Below, piece by piece: positions 1 to 10,557 of a stretch of 29,551 nucleotides of DNA (the stretch's first letter is position 1; the number at the start of each line of letters is the position of its first letter). The translations under genes were made by a program, and so were the position numbers. The notes beneath the pieces were generated by a model. That model ran no database searches and was not told where the DNA came from. It saw nothing but the letters and a program-made list of their open reading frames with translations. This DNA is from Nemertoderma westbladi. Lineage: Eukaryota > Xenacoelomorpha > Nemertodermatida > Nemertodermatidae. The stretch lies in assembly GCA_032718475.1 (NCBI GenBank), contig JAUCBJ010003455.1:1-29551 (forward strand), read 5' to 3'.

Positions 1-13
1 TATATATATATAT

Positions 14-360
14 AGCTGCAAACTCAAAATATTATAAGTAAAAATTGTCAAACTGAAAAATGTTGTGTTTGGTTTGATAATTCTGAAGGTATACGGGTTT
101 TCGATGTCGCTGAACAGGATGACACTAGTTATAAATATTTCTGGTATGTGCATGTGCAAATCCCATTTTGGTGCCATTCAAGTGCCCCAAAACGAAAACT
201 ACAAGTAACACAAAATTATAAAGTGTTAAATTTTGACTTTGGTTATAAATATCTATACTGGTTTTCAAAGTCGCTGATTACTACGATATAACTCGTAAAA
301 AATCATTCGTGCTAACGCAACTATCATTTTTGCTGCTTGTCTGGTGGGACGGATAAATAC
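14..360. repeat. Dispersed repeat, left copy
   Basis: This stretch shares a long, slightly diverged match with 1665-2010 in the same orientation. Both open with the phrase gctgcaaactcaaaatatta, pass through ggtatacgggttttcgatgt, and end in ctggtgggacg. Each copy looks internally bipartite: a 'gtcgctga..acgat.aaact.gtta' block occurs twice about 150 bases apart. The two copies flank the 68-bp tandem array, so they may be the ends of one larger unit or two independent insertions. I see no credible reading frame. Confidence 0.75.
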
Positions 361-584
361 GGATACTAGAAATATCCCAGGTATCGAAAGTATTAATTGC
401 TATTGGTAAAGGTAAAATAGGAGTCCATAAGGGAAAAACATTTTCCGATATTGATATTGAATTAAGTGATGTTTTATCAGATGATGGTTATCAGATGACA
501 GGTTATGCCTTTCTGACTGAAAATTCTGAAATTGACTTTCTCACATTGCGAAGTTCTATTTATCCTTCGCAGCTAATTAATTAG
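352..584 (+). other. Open frame without a start codon, possible exon or gene remnant
   Basis: The frame is open from just after a stop at about 349 to a TAG at 582-584. It has no ATG near its beginning. A plausible 3' splice site (atatcccag) precedes base 382. From there the translation has a balanced, protein-like composition: it runs VSKVLIAIGKGKIGVHKGKT, then an acidic FSDIDIELSDVLSDDGYQM segment, and ends in IYPSQLIN. I do not recognise the family. It may be a terminal exon of a gene starting left of the window, a decayed gene, or chance. Confidence 0.25.
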
Positions 585-806
585 CCATAGCCATTCCTGG
601 CAAATCTGAAATACGATTAAGGCTAAATATTAGGCTGATTAAGAGAACAAGAGTTCGTGCTCTTCTATTTAATTTATAGAATTACTATTTATTGTATTTT
701 AGGTGGTAGCAGCAGCGGGGGACTGATACCTCCAGGTAAATTATAAATATCACGCGTAATTATATCCGTAGCTGTTCCCATAGTTGGTAGGTGCTAAAAT
801 GCACAA

Positions 807-1015
807 CGAGCAACAATGACCAACAGCGAGCAACAATGAGCAACAATGAGCAGCAATGAGCAATAACAAGCAATAATAAAGTACAAGAACGAGCAACAAT
901 GAGCAACAACGAACAACAATGAGCAACAACGAACAACAATGAGCAACTACGAGCAACAATGAGCAATAACAAGCAATAATAAAGTACAAGAACGAGCAAC
1001 AATGAGCAACGTAAT
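807..1015. repeat. Low-complexity GAGCAACAAT-type tandem repeat
   Basis: An imperfect ~9-10-bp motif (aatgagcaac, with variants aacgagcaac and aacgaacaac) is reiterated across about 200 bases. A longer phrase including 'caataacaagcaataataaagtacaagaacgag' recurs at about 860 and 964, so larger segments were also duplicated. Long minus-strand open frames here encode only Leu/Cys/His-rich low-complexity peptides and are not genes. Confidence 0.85.
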
Positions 1016-1030
1016 GCAATGTAATGATAT

Positions 1031-1573
1031 AATGAGTTAAGTGCCGTTATATAGCCCGTTGGAATATCGTTATATAGCCAGTAGGAAAGTCGTTATATAA
1101 TGAGTTAAGTGCCGTTATATAGTCCGTTGGAATATCGTTATATAGCCAGTAGGAAAGTCGTTATATAATGAGTTAAGTGCCGTGATATAGTCCGTTGGAA
1201 TATCGTTATATAGCCAGTAGGAAAGTCGTTATATAATGAGTTAAATGCCGTTATATAGCCCGTTGGAATATCGTTATATAGCCAGTAGGAAAGTCGTTTT
1301 ATAATGAGTTAAATGCCGTTATATAGTCCGTTGGCATATCGTTATATAGCCAGTAGGAAAGTCGTTATATAATGAGTTAAATGCCGTTATATAGTCCGTT
1401 GGCATATCGTTATATAGCCAGTAGAAAAGTCGTTATATAATGAGTTAAGTGCCGTGATATAGTCCGTTTGAATATCGTTATATAGCCAGTAGGAAAGTCG
1501 TTATATAATGAGTTAAATGCCGTTATATAGTCCGTTGGCATATCGTTATATAGCCAGTAGAAAAGTCGCCAGT
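1031..1573. repeat. 68-bp tandem array, eight copies
   Basis: The phrase aatgagttaa recurs at 1031, 1099, 1167, 1235, 1303, 1371, 1439 and 1507, an exact 68-bp period. Each unit contains 'gttatatag(c/t)ccgttgg', then 'tatcgttatatagccagtag' and 'aaagtcgttat'. So it is built from three related GTTATAT submotifs of roughly 20-25 bp. Copies differ at a few positions (gtgccg or atgccg, ggaata or ggcata). The array lies between the two dispersed-repeat copies. Confidence 0.95.
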
Positions 1574-1664
1574 CGCCTCATTGCTTGATATATGCAAAAG
1601 CGTAAAATAAAATATAAAAAAGCGTTAAAAGATTATATACTACACTACTCATCTATATACTAAT

Positions 1665-2010
1665 AGCTGCAAACTCAAAATATTATAAGTAAAAAAATGT
1701 CAAACTAAAAAATGTTGTGTTTGGTTTGATAATTCTGAAGGTATACGGGTTTTCGATGTCGCTGATCACGATGAAACTAGTTACAAATATTTCTGGTAAA
1801 GCAAACCCATTCTTCGTGCCATTCTGGTGCCCCAGAACGAAAAGTACAAATAGGACAAAATTATAAACTGTTAAATTTTGCCTTGGGTTTGGTAATTCTG
1901 AAGCTGTACCGATTTTCAAGGTCGCTGATCACGATACAACTCGTTAAAAATAATTTCTGGTAACGCAACAATCATTTTTGGTGCTTGTCTGGTGGGACGA
2001 AAAATACAAG
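1665..2010. repeat. Dispersed repeat, right copy
   Basis: Direct, slightly diverged copy of 14-360. It keeps the same order of landmarks: gctgcaaactcaaaatatta, ggtatacgggttttcgatgt, gtcgctgatcacgat and cttgtctggtgggacga. The open frame on the minus strand here is repeat sequence, not a gene. Confidence 0.75.
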
Positions 2011-3079
<1,069 letters not shown>

Positions 3080-3236
3080 AGCTGTAACCATTATCATTAT
3101 TTATACCTGACTGCCTAGGTTATAATAATTCACCGCGATTATCAGAAAATAAACAGCCACAATTTATTGAACATTATATTATTATTGTTATATTATATTG
3201 CACATTATAATGGGGTGGTGTGGGGGGGGGGGGGGG

Positions 3237-3852
3237 TGGGTGTGCGTGCGTGCAGGTCCGCAGCTTGTACAATGCATTGATCATGTAACATCATGTCATC
3301 AATATCATGTAATAGTCCACAACAAGAGAGGGGATGGGATAACTTGTGGTAATATTGAAAGTCTTGTCTTTACAACGACCTGTGGGCAAGTGTGGTTTGT
3401 CGGCCGGATGGTTTAAAACCCTCCAAATTAAAAATGAATAAGCAGAATTTAATAAGTATTAATAACCCAATCCGGTTTTTAATATTTAAAAAAATATGAT
3501 TACAATAATGTTAATAAACAGATTTAAAATCTAATGATGTGTTGGTAACTAATGATGTACATAATTTACTTTAAAAGAGATTAAGTTTCAATAAAAATAC
3601 CTTATTATAAAATTAAATTAAAACAAAATAATAATAAAAAATAATAAAAATTAAAATTAAATTAAATTAAATTACGTTTAGAAGGTATTTAAGGGTGTCC
3701 ACTCATTAACTAGGCCTACATTTTCTAGCTTACTATTTCTAAATTACGTGAATTTTTATACACGTTACAGTGATGTTACGTTGAACAGTTATGTATAATT
3801 AAATTATAATTAAAAATATATTTTATGAATTTATCACGCTGCTACGCCAATA
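3237..3852. other. AT-rich non-genic stretch
   Basis: Very AT-rich sequence with 'attaaattaaattaaatta' slippage near 3640-3675 and no convincing coding frame. It ends at the left terminus of the DNA transposon at 3853. Confidence 0.6.
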
Positions 3853-4701
3853 CGGCCCTTATATTCCAAAACCGTGTATCTCGATTTTTGACGAAAATGA
3901 CATATTTATATATTTGGAATCAGAATTTCAAGGCGCATCTTTCTATCCAGGTCCCGAAGCTTGAAAATCAAATGCAAAGAAAATAGTTTGCGACCAAAAC
4001 CGTGTATCTCGATATTTTTTGAAGCAATTTTTAATCAAAACCATTTATCTGAGAAAAATTAACCGAAAAAAATTAACTGACCAATAGGATGCAAGATCTC
4101 CATGATTATTAATTTATCAAAACAGTGTATCTCTGTTTCGGAAATTCGTTTAATTGATCAAAACCATCTATCTGGAGATAGACGGTTTTGGACCACCTCT
4201 AGACAAATCTTTCTCAGATAGACGGTTTTGATTACAAATTCAATGTTCAATAAATGTTCTAGATATATTTCAAAACACAGTTAACCGGTCATTTAGTCTG
4301 AACAATTCATTTGCAATTGTCGCGGCCAGCTACCGTTTACCGGTAGTTAATTCATAAATCAACAATTCAGGCATTAACAAACTACACAAAGCGTTATGAT
4401 AACATATTGTAAAGTTTCAGTTTAGGTAAACAACCATGAGAGTTTAGGTAACAAGAGTTTACCAGTAGGTTGTGTTACTGTACCATAACGTTTTGTCATC
4501 TATAAGCAATTCATCGATCAAAGAATCAGAACAACAGTTTTTTTAAACACTTTCTTGACTCTTGGTAGCAAGCCAGTTTGTTTATTTTATATAAAGCATA
4601 GCACTGATATTCGTGTAAGTAAACAATGTCTACCACACGCAAACAATATCCTCTACGGAGGAAGGCTATACCCCCTAATGATTCCAATACTTCTGGTAAA
4701 T

Positions 4702-4945
4702 GGTGACGTTGGAGGGGGACATACAGAGATGAGTGGAAGTGGTGACGTTGGAGGGGGACATACAGAGGAGAGTGGGAGTGGTGACGTTGGAGGGGGTCAT
4801 ATTGAGGAGAGTGGGAGTGGTGACGTTTGAGGGGGACATGCAGAGGGGAGTGGGAGTGGTGACGTTGGAGGGGGACATATTGAGGGGAGTGGTGACATTG
4901 GAGAGGGACATACTGAGGGGTTTGGTAGTGGTGACGTTTGAGGGG
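4702..4945. repeat. 39-bp minisatellite inside the transposon
   Basis: The phrase ggtgacgttgg (or gtttg/attgg) recurs at 4702, 4741, 4780, 4819, 4858, 4891 and 4930. Spacing is 39 bp with one 33-bp unit. As the unit is 13 codons long, several frames stay open. One plus frame gives a GDVGGGHTEESGS peptide and one minus frame an HSPLYVPLQRHH-type peptide. I regard both as repeat by-products. The array sits between the possible N-terminal segment and the body of the transposase-like gene. Confidence 0.9.
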
Positions 4946-4947
4946 GG

Positions 4948-5619
4948 ATGAATGACTATTGTGTGGTGTGGCATGAGGGGCTGCAAGGTCGGGATGCTGA
5001 CTCATTGGCCGATTGTATGTTAAGGATCATCAGAGAAGAGCGGGATTCCAAAGAGTTTATATTTTGGCTGGATAATTGTACGGGTCAAAATAAAAACGGT
5101 TGCTCTTTGGCGCATGTTTAGCGATTGTCAATACCACAGGGGGGCCACAGTCAATCACATTGAAGTACCTCACCAAGGGACATGTTAGCCGATTCGGTTC
5201 ATGGAAATATAGAGAGGAGTATTAAAAGACAACCAGCAATGTATGATTTGAAATACGTCACTCTGGTTATGGCCAACAGTAGAAAAGATTTGGTTGTATT
5301 AACCCCGGAATTCCACAAGTGGTTGAAGAAACTAACGTATTCCAAGAAGCTGAAAGAGGCGCTTCCCTATATTACAGAGGTAGTCCAGGTTAGATTTAAC
5401 AAAGGGTGTCGCAAGATGGTGTATAAAAGAGACTTCAAAGAAGCAGAGAAGTGTGTAGAATTCCTTCAAGAGAGGTATCAGCCAGAAATTCCACAGAAGA
5501 AAGAAGGTGTACGGGGAATTAACACAGCAAAGAAGGAGATTATCCTAAAGAAACTTGTTAATCTCATGCCAGGAAACAGATCGTCTTTCTGGTTATCGAT
5601 GACATCGAAACAATCATAA
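4948..5619 (+). pseudogene. Broken transposase-like gene (DUF7869-type, DDE-like)
   Basis: Two in-frame blocks match a transposon protein family that I associate with the DUF7869 annotation. Block 1 (4948-5121) contains CVVWHEGLQGRDADS and the hallmark FWLDNCTGQNKN, then stops at TAG 5119-5121. Between 5130 and 5180 the expected ITLKYLTKGH segment appears in another frame. Block 2 (5182-5619, 145 residues) contains ADSVHGNIE, VRFNKGCRKMVYK, RGINTAKKEIILKKLVNLMP and NRSSFW, then ends. At least one stop and two frame changes break the gene. A separate ATG at 4626 opens a short basic peptide (MSTTRKQYPLRRK) that may be the original N-terminus, now cut off by the minisatellite. The D in WLDN and the D and E in ADSVHGNIE would be candidate metal ligands, by analogy only. 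Family name is moderately sure; inactivation is clear. Confidence 0.7.
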
Positions 5620-5689
5620 ACAGACCTTAATAGTGGCTACGATCACTCTTTAGCTAATGAGTAGATCTGTATTGAATACAACTTATCGA

Positions 5690-6010
5690 TTTATTAAACT
5701 CATTATTCTATAAAACGGATCAATGTATTAAACTCATATTTGTTTAAACTGAACTGTTTAATTAACTATAAATTGTATTAAACTGATCGCTATAAACTCA
5801 TCATAATTGTAAAAACTGATCATTAAATCTTATCTATGTATTAAACTCATCTTTGTATAAAACTGCTCTATATATTAAACTCATATTTGTATAAACCGAT
5901 CTATTATTAAACTCATATTTGTATATAACTGATCTACAGTATATACTGTATTAAACTCATATTTGTATAAAACCGATCTATGTATTAAACTGATCGTTAC
6001 ATTAAACTGA
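5690..6010. repeat. Irregular ~30-bp AT-rich tandem array
   Basis: The phrase 'attaaactcatatttgtataaaactgatct' recurs about ten times with small insertions and deletions. It includes the forms 'attaaactgatcg' and 'ataaaccgatct'. It lies inside the transposon, downstream of the broken transposase-like gene. It is non-coding. Confidence 0.85.
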
Positions 6011-6784
6011 CTGTTCATTTTATTTTATTCCCTTACCACAAATTGTAGTTTATTAGTTAATGGTTTTCAATATTAATGGTAATTATTAATTAATAAAATA
6101 AAAGTTTATATTCAAACATAGAGATAAACGGTTTTGTTAAAAAATAAAATATAAAAGATAGCTGGTTTTGAAGAATAAAAAATGAGTTAGCCGATTTTGA
6201 TCCAAAAAAAGTTACATGTTTGCGGCGCAAGTATATTGACCAATACCTGCTATGGTGTACTATCGGTGTACTATGGTGTTTTTAACATATTTCCCTTTAT
6301 TTTCATGCCTTAATTTTGCCTCAGGTGGATTCGGCACATGCGTTTACCCTATATAGAATATTAATATGGAAATTTCCCGAATTAATCCCAGTAAGAATTT
6401 AAAATGAATAACCATAAAAAACCGGAATGGTTTTTGGCCATTTTCTCAAAATGCCAAAAATTGAGATACACGGTTTTGGAATATAAGGGCCGAATAGAGG
6501 TCTTTGGCCTTGATTCTGATTTAAGGAACATTAAAACTAATTTATAATGAATAATAATTTCAAAATATTCCAAGGGCTGTTTTCTTAACTATTGTTAGTG
6601 TAATAATAGGCCCTGCAAGACTCAGTCTGAGTCTGACACTTCCACAATACTGCCTTGTAAATCTAATCGCTGTCCATCCGCCACCGTGTCAATCACATCG
6701 AGGCTTGGCCATTAACAAAAGCCAGTTCTTGGCGGGAATCTAAGTACAAAGGCATGCCGCAGAAGAGAGATGCAAACTGTTACC

Positions 6785-6972
6785 TTGAAATCATTTCAAT
6801 GTCATTTCAATATGAGACAGAAAGGTCATTTCAATATGCCATCAAAGTCATTTCAATGTCAATGCTACTATCAATGCTACTCTATGGACACATTTTGATC
6901 AAACTTTGATCAATATTTGATCAAAGTTTGATCAATATTTGATCAAAGTTTGATCAATATTTGATCAAAGGA
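6785..6972. repeat. Two short tandem repeats (GTCATTTCAAT and TTTGATCAAA types)
   Basis: From 6785 to 6865 the phrase 'gtcatttcaat(a/g)t' recurs about five times. From about 6894 to 6972 a 24-bp unit 'tttgatcaaagtttgatcaatatt' repeats three times. Its core TTTGATCAAA is a perfect 10-bp palindrome, so single strands could fold on themselves. Confidence 0.85.
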
Positions 6973-7733
6973 ATGCTTTTTGAGAGCGGGACTGTATAAT
7001 GTAGAACGTTGAAATCTGGTACAGTATGGGCGACGTTTATGGAGTGGACATGTTCTCAACGTCCAAAAGCTTTGTGTGAAGGTTATGTGTTACTAGCAGG
7101 GAACATAGTACAGTAGTAGGTACCGCGTACCGATACGGGTACGTGATGTGAAAGTGCACATTACTCAACTCAAACCACTCAGACCCGACGCCGACACCAT
7201 ACCTGCCATTACTGCAGTACAGCAGTATGCAGTACCAGAGTACTGCCATATTGTAGTATTTCACAGTACCGGTATTCAGGCAGTCAGGTATTGCTGTGTT
7301 GATGTAACGCAGTAACGGTGAAATTGCTGTACTGCATACTGACTGCCACACCAGACCTGACTGCCTGAGTTGCCAGTACCGCGTACCGGTATTGCGGCAA
7401 CAGCACCTCCTTTCCTAGTCGCTTAGCAGCTTAGCACTTTCCTACCGGTACTTTTCTACTTTTCTATTGTTCACTTTGCACTTCCATGCTTCCTTGGGCA
7501 CTACAGCACTAGTGACTTCAGTTTATATGATTTCAGGATTACTGGATTAACAGGTTAGGACTGTAGGAGGATCCCCTATTTGACACAAGTGCCCTTCATT
7601 CCGTTCTGCCGTTGCTATACCTATATTCCTGTATTCCCTATTCCCAATTCCAGTCTGCCGTTAATTACAGTAATTACCGGTCCCTGCAGACAGACTCAAC
7701 TTAAACTAAAACCTGAAACTGAGCAGTTGAAGC
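6973..7733. other. Upstream region of the UQCRB-like gene
   Basis: No credible exon seen. The stretch is rich in GTAC/CAGTA phrases. The phrase 'gtaccgcgtaccg' occurs at about 7123 and 7377, and 'gcagtac/cagtacc' many times between 7200 and 7385. It presumably holds the promoter and 5' untranslated region of the gene starting at 7734, but I can identify no specific element. Confidence 0.4.
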
Positions 7734-8198
7734 ATGAGTTCTCTGGCCCGATACGCTATGGCTCCTTTTCGTTTGGTAGGGAAATGTGAAAGGTATATTA
7801 AAGACAAGGTAAGAGCTAACGACCGGATTTTAGCGTTGCATTTCCGTTTGTGCGGCTACAACCGCAAGGGTCTGTACGCACACGATATAGTACGGGACGA
7901 TTGGCGCATTCTTAACGAGGCGGTGGAACGCTTACCCGCCGAGGAACGCGCTAAACGGAACTACCGGATACTTCGAGCCGCTCAGCTCGCCATCACGCAC
8001 ACCATTCTGCCCGAGGACGAGTGGGTTACTTACGACGAGAATAAGGAACGAGGTTACTACCTGCAGCCGTACATAGACCAGGTGCAACGGGAGATGGAAG
8101 AACGTCATCGACTTAACTACATGGAACCCATATATAATGATAAAACGAAACTACCGGCCCTAGATAAACCCGGATTTCCCGGGCGCTATCTCCGTTAA
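7734..8198 (+). CDS. UQCRB: Cytochrome b-c1 complex subunit 7 (14-kDa, UQCRB/QCR7-like)
   Basis: A 154-residue protein matching the 14-kDa subunit of respiratory complex III, which sits on the matrix side of the inner mitochondrial membrane near cytochrome b and takes part in ubiquinone-pocket assembly. Recognisable pieces in order are: FRLCGYNRKGLYAHDIV (residues ~38-54, family pattern 'aGfNklGL..DD'), EAVERLPAEE (~62-71), RNYRILRAAQLAI (~75-87), ILPEDEWVTYDENK (~91-104) and YYLQPYIDQVQREMEER (~107-123). Family members are usually about 110 residues. This one has roughly 20 extra residues at the N-terminus, basic and amphipathic, and about 25 at the C-terminus ending in GFPGRYLR. The start has A at -3. 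A second Met at residue 9 is an alternative. The whole protein is in one exon, with no frame break. I saw no canonical AATAAA within 150 bases. Family assignment is firm; the extensions are unusual. Confidence 0.9.
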   Translation: MSSLARYAMAPFRLVGKCERYIKDKVRANDRILALHFRLCGYNRKGLYAHDIVRDDWRILNEAVERLPAEERAKRNYRILRAAQLAITHTILPEDEWVTYDENKERGYYLQPYIDQVQREMEERHRLNYMEPIYNDKTKLPALDKPGFPGRYLR

Positions 8199-8605
8199 AC
8201 GTTGATTTGTTCTGGTAATCTAGTCCTATATAATTAGACGCGACTGCTGATCTGACTGCCTCACATTTATGTAATGTTTTTGTATATAGGGGAGTGAAGT
8301 AGGTAGTGTAGTATAATCCACCCTTTATTTCTGTTTGTTATTTATTAGATGACTCTGTAGTCTGTACTGTACAGTGTAGTAGAATCTGTAGAAACAGTTC
8401 TCGCACTGTACGTAGAGTGTACCCGGTACTGTAAATGGGGGCCGTTCATAATACTTTATATTTGGTATATTGTGGGGGGGGGGGGGGGGGGTGGGGTTAT
8501 TATTGCAATCATACAAACAAAGTATACACATTGGTCGCTTTTTAAATTGTCTTATAGGCGAACCTGCCCTGTAACCTGTAATCCCTAACAACCCTAAGTC
8601 TGTAA
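8199..8605. other. Downstream non-genic stretch with a G run
   Basis: Presumed 3' flank of the UQCRB-like gene. It contains an 18-base G homopolymer at 8474-8491 and GTA-rich sequence (8350-8430). No reading frame here is convincing. Confidence 0.5.
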
Positions 8606-8803
8606 AGGCCTGTTTACACGTGGCAACTTTACCAGCAACTTGGCCGGCAACTTTTAGAGCAACTTGGCTAGTTTGACTGTAAAATAGTGGGTCATGTGGT
8701 TATACGGAGCAACTTGATCGGCAACCTGGGTTGCTCTACAAGTTGCCGATAAAGTAAACCTAGTTCTAAAACTAAAAGTTGCCACGTGTAAACAAACAGG
8801 CCT
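8606..8803. mobile_element. 198-bp Harbinger-like MITE
   Basis: The left end AGGCCTGTTTACACGTGGCA is repeated inverted at the right end (reverse complement starts AGGCCTGTTTGTTTACACGT, a 4-base insertion relative to the left). Both ends continue into GCAACTTT. TAA precedes the element (8603-8605) and follows it (8804-8806). A 3-bp TAA target duplication and an 'AGGCCTGTTTACAC' terminus are typical of PIF/Harbinger elements. The interior repeats 'gcaactt' about seven times in both orientations. There is no coding capacity, so it is non-autonomous. Confidence 0.85.
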
Positions 8804-8806
8804 TAA

Positions 8807-9233
8807 GTATCCATTGTGCATTGAGACTCTAATCCAATAAATTTTCCACATTTTCCGAACTATTAAGTAGCGATATAACAATAGTAGCAATACAATGCGT
8901 TTATTATTATAACTAATAATAATTAATAATAATATATTATATATTTACCATAAATTATTTCCTTTCTCTTTTTACATTAAGCGTGGAGGTTTTATGAATG
9001 GCCCCGTATTTGTTATTATAATTATTATAACTATTGTAATATTATAATAATTTATTTTTAGTTTCATTCTGATAAGCCGTTGTTATTATGCCATTGGCTG
9101 TTATTGAAAGTTATTTTATTTAGTGGGACGGATAATGTAAGAACTTACAGATTCTTGGTAGTAATCGGTTTCCGTACCTTCGGGTCTCACCAATAATCCC
9201 TAACCAAAAACGTTACAGTAGTGGTGTTACTGA
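8807..9233. other. AT-rich non-genic stretch
   Basis: ATT/AAT trinucleotide-rich tracts at about 8898-8945 and 9010-9060 can fold on themselves. No exon seen. Confidence 0.5.
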
Positions 9234-10557
9234 GGGACGAGCCACGAAGGTAAGCGAGCTTAGCATATGGGTACCACTATCTCCCGTGTGTCTAGATCTG
9301 CGTTCTGTAGCATCATAGAGTGAGAAAACCCCCTGGCCCTGTCACGCAAACGGATTATAGCTGATTAGTTATTCTTGCTGTAACCAGATTGTCCTGATCA
9401 CTTAATTAATAAGCATCCGTTTGTTTCTCTACGGGATAACCGACTACAAATGTTTAGGTTATGTGTGTCTGTCCGTTTATTTGTCACACACGGATATGCA
9501 GGAACTAATCTTTCTATTGTATTTTCATTGGTGCGCGTAAGAGGTGGTCAATTTTTATTTTTTATTTACAATCAGAATATAACTGGGAATCCACATTTTG
9601 AAACCGATTTTGCTAGGGGTTTGGAGTTAACGCAATTGATCGAGCCAGCCTACATATTTTCCGTAATATCGCGGAGACCAACTATTAGTGCAAAATCTCA
9701 GGAGTCAGCCCAGAGTCAGGTTGGATTAGTTTGGACTTCGGAAAGGTTTTTATTGGACGTCTATTGGATCTGTATTTAAATTTCAATTCATTTTTAAAAT
9801 TTTCTCGAAATCATATTTTTTTACCCAAAAAATATTAACATTTCTTCACGTTTTCTATATATTATTTAATTTCCAACAGAATTCTCAAGCAGTTTTCCTT
9901 TTTTTTTATAATAAATTCTTATTTTATTTTAGGAAACTTGTTTAGACAGTCGAAAGTTGTGTAAGTTGTTTACCGTATAGTTATTGTTTATCTGAAATTG
10001 AGTGTGTTGAAGACATTTGTTTATTTGTAAACCACCATTGCTGCACTCGCTCGGTCCATGAATGCAATCGGGTCATAACACTGAAAAGTGGTACTTTTAC
10101 ACAATGACGTTTGATTATTTGCTTGTCCAAACATTTCCCATGACGTTACTCTCTCAAACTTTACATAAGTGGCCAACATGTAACCGGTATTGAAAAGTTT
10201 TATTTTGTATTAATCCAAAAGAAGTTGATTTAGACGAAATGGGGCCTTCGCGCAGCACGTGACATAAATTATGTCATTTTGGACATTTATAAAATGTTTT
10301 ATTTCAGATAACATCCCAAAAAAGACGCAGCCTATGAATGGTCTAGCACATATATCTACCAATTTTTAGCTTGAACGGCGACAGGAACTGCAGACCGATC
10401 AATATCCTCACATTGACGCAGCATATGCGGTCTTAATACATATCCAAAGATTCAGCTTAAACGGAATAAGATCAACGAAATGAGATAAGGTTTTCACTTT
10501 CAGACATTTCGCACTGTAGAGGCAGACTGGAGAACTGTAGGCGGGTTTGGCTCATTC

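Larger units (their letters stand above)
3853..6492 (+). mobile_element. DNA transposon with ~38-bp terminal inverted repeats
   Basis: The left end begins CGGCCCTTATATTCCAAAAC and continues CGTGTATCTCGATTTTTG. The reverse complement of the right end (6455-6492) reads the same with one mismatch. Flanking bases are AATA on the left (3849-3852) and AATA on the right (6493-6496), consistent with a 4-bp target duplication. The termini are backed by many subterminal copies of 'aaaaccgtgtatctc' or 'gatagacggttttg', in both orientations (3988, 4040, 4118, 4161, 4176, 4211, 6121, 6155, 6465). Inside are a broken transposase-like gene, a 39-bp minisatellite and an AT-rich tandem array. I cannot assign the superfamily. 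The TIR and flanks are direct observations; mobility is inferred. Confidence 0.85.

Noticed and set aside
4526-5005. 159-codon minus-strand frame rich in His, Pro and Ser
   Set aside because: Generated by the 39-bp minisatellite antisense to the transposase-like gene.
7037-7351. 104-codon minus-strand frame with many Tyr and Cys
   Set aside because: Arises from GTAC/CAGTA-rich repetitive sequence upstream of the UQCRB-like gene.
9450-9779. 109-codon frame
   Set aside because: Inside the TIR-bounded repeat composite; no motif, no coding-like composition.
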